Shown here: positions 35,838-47,575 of the stretch, piece after piece
Numbering within the stretch: position 1 is the stretch's first letter
Layout of the letters: every line of letters starts with the position of its first letter
DNA from: Ottelia alismoides
Taxonomy: Eukaryota > Streptophyta > Magnoliopsida > Alismatales > Hydrocharitaceae
Direction: 5' to 3'
Assembly (NCBI GenBank): GCA_037367405.1
Contig: JAZKJV010001876.1
Location: forward strand, 1,426,001-1,490,000
DNA: 64,000 nucleotides
Position numbers and translations under genes: made by a program
Notes under the pieces: model-generated
Seen by the model: the letters and a program-made list of their open reading frames with translations, nothing else
Told to the model about the DNA's origin: nothing
The model's database searches: none

Positions 35838-36961
35838 TAATTCATGAGAGAGGGATAAATGCAAAAGCCGCGGAAACTCACGCCCCGCAGGCAAACACAA
35901 AGCAAACCCCGTTTTCACCAACTCAACCCGATGATGACCGTAAGAGTTCGGTCTTTTATCTTTTCGATTTTAGGGTTGTAATTAGCAAACAATTTTTTGC
36001 GGTTTATCGTGCGCTGTGCGAGCTTATAGGTGCCCGATTCATCTCCCGCGATACTGTCCCGAGTCCTTACAGAGGATCACTTGTTTGCAGCCACTATGGA
36101 GTCAAGTACGGACCGTTTCCGACTACCCGTGTTGCTTGGGGACGGTGCCTTACGCTATCTCCCCTAAATCCCCCACTTTGCTAAGTAATCTCGAACCGTT
36201 GTCGGCTACCCGAGCTTCCTCACTGACAAAGCAGTGATCAGGTGTATGGACTAAGTAGTATTTTGAAAGATATCGGTTCTTAGATTAAGTGTCAACTCTC
36301 GCTCGTGCACTCTGAGAAATGGCGGGTATTACTCTCCCAAATCAATTGAATTTTTATGGTTTTTAGATCCGATATTTTTAGCAGTCCCGGTTTTATGGTT
36401 TTATAATTTTTTTAGTATTTTCAAACAAACGTCTAATTTTTTTATTTTCTTAATCCTAAAATCATGCACCTAGGTTGCAAGTCCTAAAACTAGCTATGTA
36501 AGCACAATCAAATAGAATAAAAACACCTAAACATGCATCTATTGAAAAACCACGGAAAAACCGATGAGGCGAGAAAACCACGGTGGGTGCTCTGACCCCC
36601 CGAATACACGGTATCCGACGAGTCAGACCCCCAAGAAAATGGGGGGGGGGTTATTATTTTTTACAATTTCTCTCCCTTTCTCTCTCTTTTACAAAATTGT
36701 CCTAACTAAATTTGCCCTCTGCAGCCGACTCGTGAAGAAGAATCCAGCTTCTGTGCTTTCAACTGATTCAGCTTCCTAAGAAACCGACTGATCCTGCAGG
36801 CCCTGCAAACTTGGTTAGTTCTATGAAAAACCGTATGAAAACTATCGAGAAAGAGTCGAGAAAACCGTAAGAAAAATCGTACGAAAAACTACGAGAAACA
36901 ATAAGAAGAGAGAAAATAAAATCACTAAGAGATAGAAAAATAAAAAAAAAACTCTAACGCC
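35838..36961 (-). other. Gypsy-N leader, with conserved block at 36105-36232
   Basis: About 1.1 kb between primer site and gag, without a coherent frame. 36105-36232 aligns with 60258-60393 of Gypsy-H and more weakly with 42599-42728 of Gypsy-M, although the LTRs are unrelated. The block has two copies of a CTACCCG core (36123 and 36205). The GCAGTCCC stretch near 36380 is also shared with Gypsy-H (near 60486). A candidate RNA signal. Confidence 0.7.
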
Positions 36962-36979
36962 TCCCCGACAACGGCGCCA
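36962..36979 (-). other. Primer binding site of Gypsy-N, Asp-tRNA type
   Basis: Reads TGGCGCCGTTGTCGGGGA on the minus strand, complementary (one mismatch) to the 3' end of plant Asp tRNA. It is three bases inside the LTR end at 36983. Confidence 0.95.
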
Positions 36980-36982
36980 TTT

Positions 36983-39900
36983 TGATAAAGCTGAAAATCG
37001 GTTTCGCGGCTTTTTGAAAGTAAACTTTCGATGTAGCAAAAAGCCGCGAAAAATAACGATATCTGCTCGTATCAAACAAATTCAGTTTTCCTTCGGAAAA
37101 CCTACACTAAATTTATAACCAGGCAAGTGTTCCTGGGTCGAACTCAAGGAGGCAAAATAGAATCCTTTGATTCTTTCGGGAATTTCGTTGTAATTTTATT
37201 TCTTATCTCTTCTCAAAGTTATCAAACCAAGAAAACCCTTTTTTATTGATTTTTTATTTTTATTTTTATTTGATTTTAATCTTTTCAAATTTTTATTTAA
37301 CTTTCAATAAGGGATATTTTTCAAAAATATTTATTTATTATATAATAGGTGGATATTATATAGGTGGTAAAATATAGTAGAGTGAATCGGAGGTCGAGCA
37401 GTGAGATCGAACTACACAAGAAATCAAAACAAAATGAGTTGATCAAAACACGACGAAAACACGACAAAATCTCAAGAAAACTTAATACGAGGTAGATGGG
37501 CTAGTCGCGTAACTACCCTAAAGAAATCGTCGAAGAACAAAATCAAACGAGGTCAAAACAGCCCCTACAGCCCAGGGGCATAAGCGTAGAAAAACTATAT
37601 AAAAAGTTTGCAAATTGGTCCTCAGGGCTGTTCTGAAAGAAAAGTTATACAAATGTTTACATTTAGGTCCCTGCGGAGGGACCTAAATGCAAATAGCAGA
37701 AATCTGGGGAGCAGACTGAAGTATCTGGAAGCTCCTGGATTACGTGTGTAATTTTCACACCCCTTCAGAATCGGCGGCTGAGATTAGAACATCTGGGCGC
37801 AGATCGGATGGTCACGGGTGCGCCACGTGTCGCGCACCTGTAGCTTCTGGCGTTCTTGAGTTTGTTGAAGGGCTGACGACGGAGGTGACTTCTCTGAATT
37901 TCTCCGGCCAACAGACAGAGGCCTTGGCACTCCTGCGGGGCCAGAGGGGTGGCTCCTCCACCCCTCGAGCTCGCCCGCGGTAGGGTGGTGGCGGAAGCTG
38001 CTCCGAGCGGTGGAGATGGCGTGGCGAAGATGGCGGTCTGGTGTTCTTGGAAGTTGTTGCAGCCTGGAGACCGACCTTTCGAGATGGATTTTGATGACGA
38101 TCAAAGGCTCACAGATGCCTTGCGAGTGCTCCTTAGTGAAGTAGAACCTGTAAATGAAGGATTTGTATGCTCGATTCGTTAAGAATCGGCCGAGGGGTGA
38201 AGATCACAAGCTCAAAACTTCACGAAAAACTTTGTGTCCAGGTGAACTTATGAAATGCGTGAGAATGGCGATGGTTTGATGAATGATTCGATGCGATTCT
38301 AATCGAAATGAAGGTGGAACTTGGATGCGTGCCTAAGCTAATTGATTAAGCTACCTAAAGATGTGATTAGCGTCGCTAATCGATGCACGCAAACCGAGAA
38401 ATAAAACGAAGAAGATGGAGGAAAAGGTCTAGGGTTTCCAAGGTGTAGTACCTGGAAAAGGTGCTCGACGACGACCTTTGACCGGAGCGTGGGCGCGCGC
38501 TTAGGTGGCGATGCAAGGCTGACGAAGCCTTGGAACCTTCACTGACATCTCCTCCTCCTCGCGGGTGTCTCCACGGTGCTGTCACCACCACAGGTCGGCC
38601 GGGACGAGGTTTAGAAGATGGGGGTCGGGTAACCTGGAGCTGGGGCTCAGGTAGTTAGAAGAGTTAGTTATTAATGGCGGACCTTGAGGGCTTATATAGG
38701 GAGATTGCTTGGGCTCCAAGCCGAGATCAATGGCCAGCGGTGGAGAGGGTTGTTAGGAGAAGATATTGGAGGGTTTGGATCGGCCAGAATGTTCTAGAGT
38801 CGCGCTTGAGAAATAGTTGAAGTCGGCGGTTGGTGCAGAGGTCGGCAGAACAGATTCATGGGAAGAAGACCAAGGTGCTGACAAGTGTCAGCACCTGGTT
38901 GGTCCAGAGGCTGATTAATCTTATAAAATCGAAATTAAATAGTAAATAAGCTTATTTTAAATAAATATAAATACAAAAAATGTAAATAAATTAATTTTCT
39001 AGTTTATGGGCTAATTACTTTTAATAAATAATAAATATTATATAAAATATAAATATTATATTAATAAATATGTATTTATAAATAGGTTCTAGATTTTTAA
39101 TTTAATAAATAAATAATTAAAATTTAATTTTATATTTTCTTAATTATTAGAATATTAAATAAGGTTTATACGATTTTTTTTTGGATTTTAATAAGTTAAT
39201 TTGTATATTTTAATAAATAAGATAAGTATCTAGGTAGTTTATTTATACCTAATTTTTAGGGTTTTTGTTTTTATTAAAATAAGAAATAAAGTCCAAAAAT
39301 TATGAAATAATTTATGGTGCCATAAAATAATTTAGAAATTATAAAATTAAGAAAACTATAAATAATGTGTGTTACATAAAATAAATAGCCCAGAAACCCC
39401 GTTGTCTTTTGGTCCCAAAAACGACTTTTTGCAAACGGACTCCGAATTCGATGAAACCACCTTTATTAATTAGAGAATATTATTTTATGAACTTTAAAGG
39501 TGAGTAGAGTGAAATTGGAGTTCGTATGAGGAAGTTATGATGTTCGGAAGTTGAGATTTTGTCAATCTACAGCTTGGGTTTCTTGGCATATATACAGGGT
39601 ACTATTTTTAACTTATTTTTATATTTTTATATACATTTTTAGAAATAATTAGGAAAAGAATTTGGTGAAAAATATGTTCATATGGATTAATTAAATTCTT
39701 TGAATTTTTGTATTTATAGTATAAATAATGGAGAACGTATGGAGGGTGTATTAAATTATTTTTTTCTGGTTTTCTTTCCTTATCTCCCCCTACTTTTTGG
39801 TTTGTCGACCAATCCATGCTGACTTGGTCTCGGGGGTTGGGCTATAAATATATCTTACAACTATATTTATATTTTAAGTCATATTGTATATATATACATA

Positions 39901-40087
39901 TATTCAATCTGCCTTTTCTTTCTTTTCTTGTTCTTTATTTATTTACATGATTTTAGCGGTTAAAAGTGAATATTTACACAAGAATAGTGATTTGTTAAAA
40001 GATAAGAATTAATGGATATTTACATGAATTTGTTAAGGGTTTTAAGACAAAATGCGACAGAAAAGTTAATGAATCATGGATTCATCA
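36983..40087 (-). repeat. Gypsy-N 5' LTR
   Basis: 3,105 bases, collinear with 24097-27215 with small indels. The putative TATA box at 38691-38698 reads TATATAAG on the minus strand. It is followed on the right by CCCTT (40088-40092), the second target duplication. Confidence 0.97.
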
Positions 40088-40092
40088 CCCTT
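40088..40092. repeat. Right target site duplication of Gypsy-N (CCCTT)
   Basis: Pairs with 24092-24096. The empty site is at 52049-52053 in the right LTR of Gypsy-M. Confidence 0.97.
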
Positions 40093-41672
40093 CGACAACC
40101 TCCTGACTACGCCCTTTCCTGACCTTTAGACCCATCTTCTCCGACCTTGCAAAGGTCCAAGTACCGCTCCTCACCGCAACCAGAGATCACCCCCCTCCTT
40201 TTTCCACCTTGCGGTTCCTCTGATACTTACAGGTACAGGAGACTCATCGAGCTTCCCCCTCCACCGAGGTCGTGCCTAGCCGCACTCCTGCCACAGCAGC
40301 TCGTCGCTTGTGAGCCCCTCCGGTCGTGTCTCGATCGGGTGAGGGTGCCTCACCGTCGTCCACCCCTCGCCTTCGCCCGTGCCCACCGCCTCGCCTCCGC
40401 CCACGCCCACCGCCTCGCCTCTGCTCGCGCAACACCTCTGCCAACCTACAGGCACCATTGGATCAAGGGCCAACCCTTGATCCAACGGCTCACAAGCCGC
40501 CACATCACCATCCCAGAGCCACCTTCCACACCTCGAGGCTCGGGGTCCCCGAGCCTGCAGTCGACGCCACCTTGGTTCGGGTCGTCCGAACCTCAGCTTC
40601 GGTGCCCAAGCCACAACCTCCATCCCCGAGCCTCAGCCTCACGCCCGAACCATAGGCTCGGCCGCCCGAGCCTCAGCCCCGGACCTCCCGAGCCTTAACT
40701 CCGCTGCCGAACCTCCGGGTGCACGTGTTACGCACGTGCGCTTTGTGAAAATTGCAATAATACCACTCGCATTTTTGAAATTTGCAAATACACCCCCGCT
40801 ATGGGTAAATTTCGGAAAGGTCCCACCGACTTTCAAAAATTACAGATAAGCCCCTCTAGGGACCATTTTGAGAAAAAAACTTTTTTTATTTACAATTTCG
40901 TCCTTGCAATTTCATTCCATTCTATCTTTTTCATCCGAACTCTGATTTAAGCATATAATATGTCATTTTGATGCTATTTTCATGCTCTATCACTTAGCAT
41001 AGTTTGAGGACAAATCCGAGGTCATTTATTGAGAATTATTATTTGAGGATCATTATTGACTCTACAGGGTAACTTTGACATATTGGTTCTTGATGATAAT
41101 TTTTGCAAAAATTCGGATGCTGATTTTAATCAGATTAAACCTTTGTAATCATTGTTGATCATTCTCAATAGTTTAGTTTTCACTGGGGAATAATTTAGAT
41201 CAATTCCTCAAAGATTTTTGCCAAATATTTGAGTAATTGAATCAAAGACATTTGGAGACCGGATATCTTGCTTCAAATTACTCTGAGCATAAAGTTATTA
41301 ACCTGAAGCATGGAGTCAGATCTATTTTAATTTGTGATTAATTCGTGAAATTATTGATCATATTCTTGAAGGATTTAACACGTTTTCACATATCCTGGGC
41401 ATAATCTCCTCTGTTTATTTTCTTTGCATCACATTTGCATCTCCTTGCATTGTACATTTTCTCAAGGCATAAATTAATCACGCATTAATTAATTATTTAA
41501 TTTGATTTAAAAAATGCAACTGAAAATCATTGTTCCCTGTGTTCGACCTTGGTAGACTTGGCAAGTAAAAATTAGTCCCCAACATTCAAAGATTGTGGTA
41601 TTTTGATCGACCGAAATTCGCCTCCTGTACTACAATTCATGACTATTAAAGAGATGAATTTGGTGTTCATCA
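40093..41672 (+). repeat. Gypsy-M left LTR, third segment (R/U5)
   Basis: Collinear with 52054-53435, but about 200 bases longer because the right copy lacks a stretch near 40950-41030 and another near 41290-41380. GC-rich to about 40740, then AT-rich. It ends GTTCATCA two bases before the primer site. Confidence 0.93.
40364..40700 (+). repeat. Degenerate GC-rich short tandem repeats in the Gypsy-M LTR
   Basis: A roughly 24-bp unit (CGCCTCGCCTCCGCCCAC...) repeats about three times at 40366-40430. Spaced CCGAGCCTCAG-type motifs follow at about 40540-40700. Present in the right LTR (52325-52650) and, inverted and diverged, in Gypsy-H (about 62180-62380). Long ORFs here on both strands are a by-product of high GC. 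Confidence 0.6.
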
Positions 41673-41674
41673 AA

Positions 41675-41692
41675 TGGTGCCGTTGCCGGGGA
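41675..41692 (+). other. Primer binding site of Gypsy-M, Asp-tRNA type
   Basis: TGGTGCCGTTGCCGGGGA, one base off the perfect complement of plant Asp tRNA, two bases after the LTR end. Confidence 0.95.
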
Positions 41693-43083
41693 ACGGTAAA
41701 TTTTTAGGGTTTGAAATCATTTTTGTAATTAATTTTTGTGAAATTAATTTTTATTCCATTTTTCTACATTCTATTATGCATTTCTCTCTTACTTCAGATA
41801 CTAACCGCAAGTTCTCTCTTTGCTGACTACTAAGAGACAAATTTGGATATTCATCAAGGATCTGCAAGGAAGATTGAATTTTAATTTTTGTGAGAGAGAG
41901 CGTAGTCTAGGTTTAAATTTACACATTATTCCCAGGGTCCCTCTCTTTGAACCCTTGTTATAATTCAGACTGAACATTTTTGTGGTGTGTCGGGTCTGTT
42001 TCAACCCCTTCCGTGTGATTGGGACCCGGCTTGAGTGGCATAGGACCTAGGCATATTTACGCTTGTTTATTTATCATTGATTGTGCTTGTAATTCTTAGG
42101 CCACACGATCACTAACTAAACGCACTATAGATCGTTGAACATTAGCCAAATTTTGAAATCAATTCTTCCCGCTAATAGAACTATCTTCTTAGGGTGTTTT
42201 TCATCTGTGCATATCATTTAGTGTAATTTTTAAATTTCCTTGTCTTGCATCCCGCATGAGGAACGTGAGGATTCACTGTAAGTCCTTCTCTTAAGCATGC
42301 ATCATTGATTTACGTTTGTATCGGCTTTTCTGATTCTCCTTTCTCAAAGTTTTACAACTTAGGATTTAAAGGAATTGGACTGCTTGTTAGGCGACTGCTA
42401 GGCGACATAAAATATAGTGATAACCTTAACTTAAAATTGGGATTGCTAGGCGACTGTAAATAAAACTGGCATAAAATTAACATGTGTCTGGTGGAGAGAA
42501 ACCCACTCATTGTTTGTAAGGATTAGAATGCATACTTTGGATAGAGCCAAAACTAAGAAATTTCACAAAGACTACTGTTTTTAAAAACAAATAGCTACTT
42601 TTCAGTGAGGGTCTCGGGTAGCCGTTTTACGGTCCGGCTTCCCTTAGCATAGTGGGTGGTCTAGAGGACACCGCGGAAGGCTCCATCCTCAAGTAACACT
42701 AGTAGACATTTAAACGGTATGTACTTACACCTATATTGGCTGAGAGTAGGTGCAACTAGTTGTAGGAACTTGCGACAGTCTTTGTGCAATATTTCGGTAC
42801 CTAACAACTCCGCTTAATTTTCAGGATTGACTTGTCACTAAATTAAAATTAAAAAGATAAGCGTCAGAAACCTGACGTGCCTTCATCTATGTTGAGTGGT
42901 GAATATGAGAACTTGGCTTGTGTTTGCTTTGTGTCTGCATCCTCGTAAAGACTCTCTCGATCCTTCTTGTCTTGGAATCACCATCTTTTCACTCCTTCGC
43001 TAAGGAATCTTTTATCCTTAGCAAAAATGTCATTTAATTCCGACACTTAACACTGAACTCTTCCTTTCTGAAGGTAAATCACA
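41693..43083 (+). other. Gypsy-M leader, with conserved block at 42599-42728
   Basis: About 1.4 kb with no coding frame. It is homologous along its length to the Gypsy-H leader (59861-61228, inverted). The block at 42599-42728 is also shared with Gypsy-N; one CGGGTAGCC core is intact near 42615 and the second, near 42700, has decayed. Confidence 0.7.
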
Positions 43084-44400
43084 ATGCCTCCTATGAGGAA
43101 CCCTGGGGACGAGGAGAACGACAATGACTCTATTCGGGCATTCTTGGCTAGGATAACCGTTGTCAAACAACACAATGAACAACTTAGGACACAACTGGCA
43201 ATACTACAACAAGGCGAGGTTGCTATGGAAGACACGTATCTCCCAGAGATTGATGAAGACTATAATTGGTTAAGACCTGTACCCCCTGAGGATGCGGTCG
43301 AACACAAACCGCATTTCCTTGCATTGTTATCAAAGTTCGGAGGAAATAATCACGAAGAACCATATATCTTCCTCTGTGACTTCGAGTTAGTCTGTGCTAA
43401 CCTCTGCCACCCTAGGGTTAGACAGGACTACATAAGGGTGAGAGATGTCCCCTTCACCTTGACTGATAAGGCGGCTTATTGGCTGAAAAATTTAGGGGAA
43501 ATAGTCACTACATGGGCCACATTAAAGACTTTGTTATTAAATAAATTCTACCCAGTAAATATAATCAATCAGATGAGGATCAAGCTCACAAGCTTCACCC
43601 AACACCCGAGTGAACCATTCCATGAGAACTGGGTAAGATTCACAGACTTAATCCAGAAATGCCCAGGGCACGGGATAAGTAAAATGATGTTGATCCAAAG
43701 TCTTGTTAGCGGGATGAACCCTAAGACTCAAGGGTTAGTAAGTGCATCTTACAGAGGAAGCTACATGGGACGCCATGAGGACACCGTCTACAAGGTGTTC
43801 GAGAGACTTGCTGAATCCGGTCGTGCACAAACCACCATCTGGGCTTACATAGCCGGCTCCAAAAAGATGGTGAACAATCTGACGATCGATCAGAGTGCTG
43901 ATATGTGAATAATATATGATAAGCTAACTATGGTCGAGAAGATTTATAAGAAGGTGGATGAGCTCCATAAATCATCTGATATGGAGAAATTGGCTAAATT
44001 GCCTAAGCAAATGGAGGAATTGACTGACATGATATCAAGGATACCAGCCCTGACTTCACACCCCGCACCCATACACTAAATTCACTACATTCAAGGTCAA
44101 GGAGTAGGGCAACAGAGCCATTGGGATGGAGACCAAGTATTGTCTCATCAAACTAGAGAAACCTCCGCTCAGACCAAAACTCTACTCCGAATCCTCATCC
44201 ACCGCAAGACCGACCCACCTACCAGCCTCAACCGCAGCAGCGTCAACAACATTGCACGGGTTATCAGAACCCGCAACCTCAGCCACAGTAGAACCATCGC
44301 CAAGGCCAACAGGGCCAATATCAATGACCTCAGGCCAGGTAGGGCCAAGGGTCCTCCTCTTCTTCTACCTCTCCAGAACTCCAGCAAGTGCTGGATGAGC
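43084..44400 (+). pseudogene. Gypsy-M gag, N-terminal and core region
   Basis: Starts at an ATG (MPPMRNPGDEEND) aligned with the Gypsy-H gag start. 274 codons are open to 43908 and hold the gag core: DVPFTLTDKAAYWLKNLG, TTWATLKTLLLNKFYP, EPFHENWVRFTDLIQKCPGHG, and SYRGSYMGRHEDTVY. A TGA then stops it where Gypsy-H has glycine (SADMGII), after which the sense continues to about 44080 and shifts frame in a Gln/Pro-rich stretch. Gag forms the virus-like particle in this family. Inactive. Confidence 0.9.
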
Positions 44401-45230
44401 TTCATGACTTGAAAGTCGACATAAATCGACTTTCTCGATGGAGAGATGAGGTGACCGCACCCCATACCGTGATTCCAACTCATGTCCAGGCTAACCCAAA
44501 TAGACTTGGACATAATCAGGTATTAATCTTCGACTATTCCGTACCTGAACTTGAGCTCTTATCGAATAATAATTCTTATCATATCTCTCTTATGAACGGA
44601 ATGACCGTAGTCATGCCTCATTGGGAGGAGGAACTCGGTGACATAGCCCCGGTGTCCATCAATTCATACAACCCTGGGGGAATTGACAAAGGAAGCCCGG
44701 AGGAGGAGAAGGAGGAGGAGGAAGTCCCACCCACACCACCCGGAGAAAATGAGGAGTCAGAGTCAGAGTCTGACAAGGACACACCACCAAGTCATCCGCA
44801 TCATATTACCACCAATTTCCCTTTATCAAGTCCAAGTCCTGTAAAAAATTTCTCATTCAATAAAAGTGATGTTTTTTATAACAACAAGACCATCCCTTTC
44901 CCCTATGCTCTTACGGCAAGAAAGAAGAAAAACTTAAAAAACCAAAAAAATGATGAAGAGATGGCCCGCATCTATAAGGAAAATATTAAGGTCACTCTGA
45001 CTTTAGACGAGATGATAGAAAGGGACTCAACTTTTCGAAAGTACCTTAAGGTGAGATGCACACCAACAAGGGCCAGCAAACAGACTCCTAGCCGAACAAA
45101 GAAACACATACTCTCAGTTGCCACATCTCGTCTTTATAAAAAAATGAGCTGCCAAGGAAGAAAAGAGACATGGGTGCTCACTTTGTCACTAGCCACATTA
45201 AAGAAATCAAGTTTGCAAGAACATTGTTAG
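44388..45230 (+). pseudogene. Gypsy-M gag C-terminal / pre-protease region
   Basis: 280 open codons starting at MLDELHDLKVDINRLSRW, an acidic stretch (EEEKEEEEVPPTPP) near the middle, then a basic, Lys-rich part with LDEMIERDSTFRKYLKVRC, homologous to the Lys-rich lead of the Gypsy-N protease frame. The last about 20 codons are out of frame, because the protease frame (45170 on) takes over after a shift near 45160. No zinc knuckle. Confidence 0.8.
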
Positions 45231-45540
45231 ACAATGGTTCATCCATCAATCTCATACCCACAACCCTATTTGAGCATCTAAATCTAGCCCCTCTTAAGCA
45301 ATCTGCAGTTGTACTTCAATTTGCAGATACATCAACAAAGAGACCTAGGGGAGAGATTCGGAATGTTGTCATCAACATAGAGGGATAAAACTACCCAGTA
45401 GATTTCATAATACTTGACATGGATGTCCCTAGAAATTGGAAAGACTCCCAAATGATACTAGGGTGACCCTTCCTTAGGACCGCAGGAGCTATATTTGATT
45501 ACACATCTGGGTGAATCCAATTTGGAAAAGTGGAACTAAA
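45170..45540 (+). pseudogene. Gypsy-M protease
   Basis: ARTLLDNGSSINLIPT with the catalytic aspartate (near 45230), LQFADTSTKRPRG, then a stop at 45386. The remainder is readable past it: VDFIILDMDV and ILG-stop-PFL near 45460, where a TGA replaces the arginine of ILGRPF. It then runs into IFDYTSG. At least two stops in the domain. Homologous to 32730-33431. Confidence 0.85.
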
Positions 45541-45650
45541 CTAGGTTTTAAAGATCTGAAACTGAGTTGAGCACTGAATCTGAAAAATCAGAAATTGGGA
45601 CTAAATATACAGTAGCAACAGTTGGGCCCTAGTGTCAAAACCCAATCGCT

Positions 45651-46055
45651 TTGATAGAATCAACCTCATCTGAGGAGGAAATTGTTGACGACATAGTTTG
45701 CCAGCTATTTCATGCATCTACCTATACTCATGGAGACTCAGAGGCCCCTCTGGACCTGTCTGTCCATTACCCTTATGGACAATCCCTGAGTAAGGTACAC
45801 AGATTGGACGTGGCACTTGCCACACTGCATTCCATCATTAGCGATCCGATTCCAGAAACAACCACGATGGTGGTCGATATGGATGTACTGCAAGCATCCA
45901 CATCACAACAAGAAGCATCACTGAGGGGACCAAATTCGAGCAACATCATTGACCTTCCTGAACTGAAACCATTGCCACCTACACTTAAGTATGCCTTCCT
46001 TACAGGAGAAAAGGGACGGTTTTCGGTCATTATCAGTTCACATCTGACCAAATAA
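45651..46055 (+). pseudogene. Gypsy-M acidic linker and RT start
   Basis: 134 open codons. The first part is acidic and low in recognisable features, the counterpart of the linker in Gypsy-N. The end, LKYAFLTGEKGRFSVIISSHL, is the conserved RT lead-in, cut by a TAA at the place where Gypsy-N continues SEDQE. Confidence 0.75.
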
Positions 46056-46992
46056 TAGGAGATCCGCCCGCTTAATGTTTTGGAGAAAAACCGTAAGGCT
46101 ATAGGTTGGAGATTGTCTGATCTCCCAGGGATAAACCCAACCTTGTGTTCACACCATATTTTATGGAGGATAATGCTAAACCCTCCCGTGAATGCCAACG
46201 TAGATTGAATCCAAACTTACGGGAAGTGATTAAGACTGAGATCGAAAAATGATGTAAGGCTGGGTTCATATATCCCATCTCCGACTCCAAATAGTTGTCA
46301 CCTTTGCATGTAGTCCCGAAAAAGTCGGGACTTCAAATTATCACCAATGATGAGGGAGAAGAGATCATGACACAGATACCCACATCGTGGCATGTCTGTG
46401 TGGATTACAGGCGCCTGAATGCCGCAACGAAGAAGGATCACTTTCCGCTATCTTTTATTGATCAAATCCTGGAGAGATTGACAGGGAGAGAATACTTCTG
46501 TTTCTTAGACGGGTACTCGGGCTACAATCAGGTGGCCATTGCCTCCGAGGACGAGGAAAAAACTACTTTTATATGTCTTTTCGGCACATACACATTCAAG
46601 CGTATGCCTTTTGGGCTTTGCAATGCCCCCAGCACCTTTCAGCGATGCATGATTGCAATTTTTACCGACATGGTTGGGGATTTCCTGTAGGTCTTCATGG
46701 ATGATTTCTCGGTCCATGGTGATTCATTCGATGATTGTCTAGCACACCTGGATCGAGTCCTCCAAAAGTGTAGGGAAGTGAATCTGGTGCTCTCTTGGGA
46801 CTCTGGGAGAAAAGCCATTTCATGGTGAAAGAGGGCATTGTATTAGGGCATGTCATATCCAAGAAGGGAATGGAGGTTGACCCTGCCAAAGTAGATGCGA
46901 TCAAGAAACTCGAGCCACCTACAAATGTGAAACAAGTATGGTCTTTTCTAGGACATGTCGGATTTTACATGAGATTTATCAAAGATTTTTAA
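46056..46992 (+). pseudogene. Gypsy-M reverse transcriptase
   Basis: Readable across frames: RRLNPNLREVIK near 46200, SPLHVVPKKSG, WHVCVDYRRLN, YFCFLDGYSGYNQV (first catalytic Asp), RMPFGLCNAPSTFQRC, then a TAG just before VFMDDFSV at about 46690-46720 (catalytic FMDD). An extra CTCTGGGA at 46801-46808 duplicates the preceding sequence and shifts the frame. The end is [15 protein letters not shown] before a TAA. Several stops make it inactive. Near-identical in plan to Gypsy-H and Gypsy-N. Confidence 0.9.
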
Positions 46993-47575
46993 AAATTGCC
47001 TGACCGCTAACTGACCTCCTAGAGAAAGACACCGAATTCCTAGTAGATCATAATTGTCTTGAAGCCTTCGAACTACTCAAGAGGAGGATCATTAAGACTC
47101 CCGTCCTACAAGCTCCTGACTTGTCTCTTCCCTTCGAGATCATGACAGACGCATCTGATTTCGCTGTAGGGGTTGTGTTAGGACAACGAAAAAATGGATT
47201 CACGTATGCTATTCACTAAGCAAGCAAAGTTTTAGACCCTCCTCAGAAAAATTACACAGTGACCGAAAAGGAAATGCTTGTTGTACTTTTTGCCTTGGAA
47301 AAATTTCGATCTATCCTTCTAGGATCAAAGGTGATAGTTTACACCGACCACTCTACCATTCGATACTTAATGGCCAAAAAGGACGCAAAAGCACGACTTC
47401 TGAGGTAGATACTATTGCTTCAAGAGTTTGATTTGGAGATTAAAGATAAACCTGGTGTTAAAAATGTCGTGGCTGATCATTTATCACGGATCGAACATAA
47501 CAAAATCCCGGAACCTGAGTCAATCCGTAAAACCTTTCCAGATGAGTCAATTTCTGCTATTTAATAACTCCCATC
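46993..47575 (+). pseudogene. Gypsy-M RNase H
   Basis: Readable sense includes [34 protein letters not shown] and [12 protein letters not shown], so the acidic residues of the RNase H site are all present. Interrupted by TAA/TAG codons (for example near 47218, 47407 and 47563). Family role: removes the RNA of the RNA-DNA hybrid and makes the PPT primer. Confidence 0.85.

Larger units (their letters stand above)
24097..40087 (-). mobile_element. Gypsy-N: complete nested Gypsy element, decayed
   Basis: A 15,991-base element with CCCTT duplicated at 24092-24096 and 40088-40092. LTRs of 3,119 and 3,105 bases flank a 9.8 kb body with the Asp-type primer site on the right, so it reads on the minus strand. 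The order is gag, protease, acidic linker, RT, RNase H, integrase, then a 2.1 kb non-coding tail rich in PPT-like hairpins. The LTR is unrelated to that of Gypsy-M/H except at its ends. About 5% LTR divergence over the first 230 bases. Coding is broken by several stops and at least three frameshifts. Confidence 0.97.
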
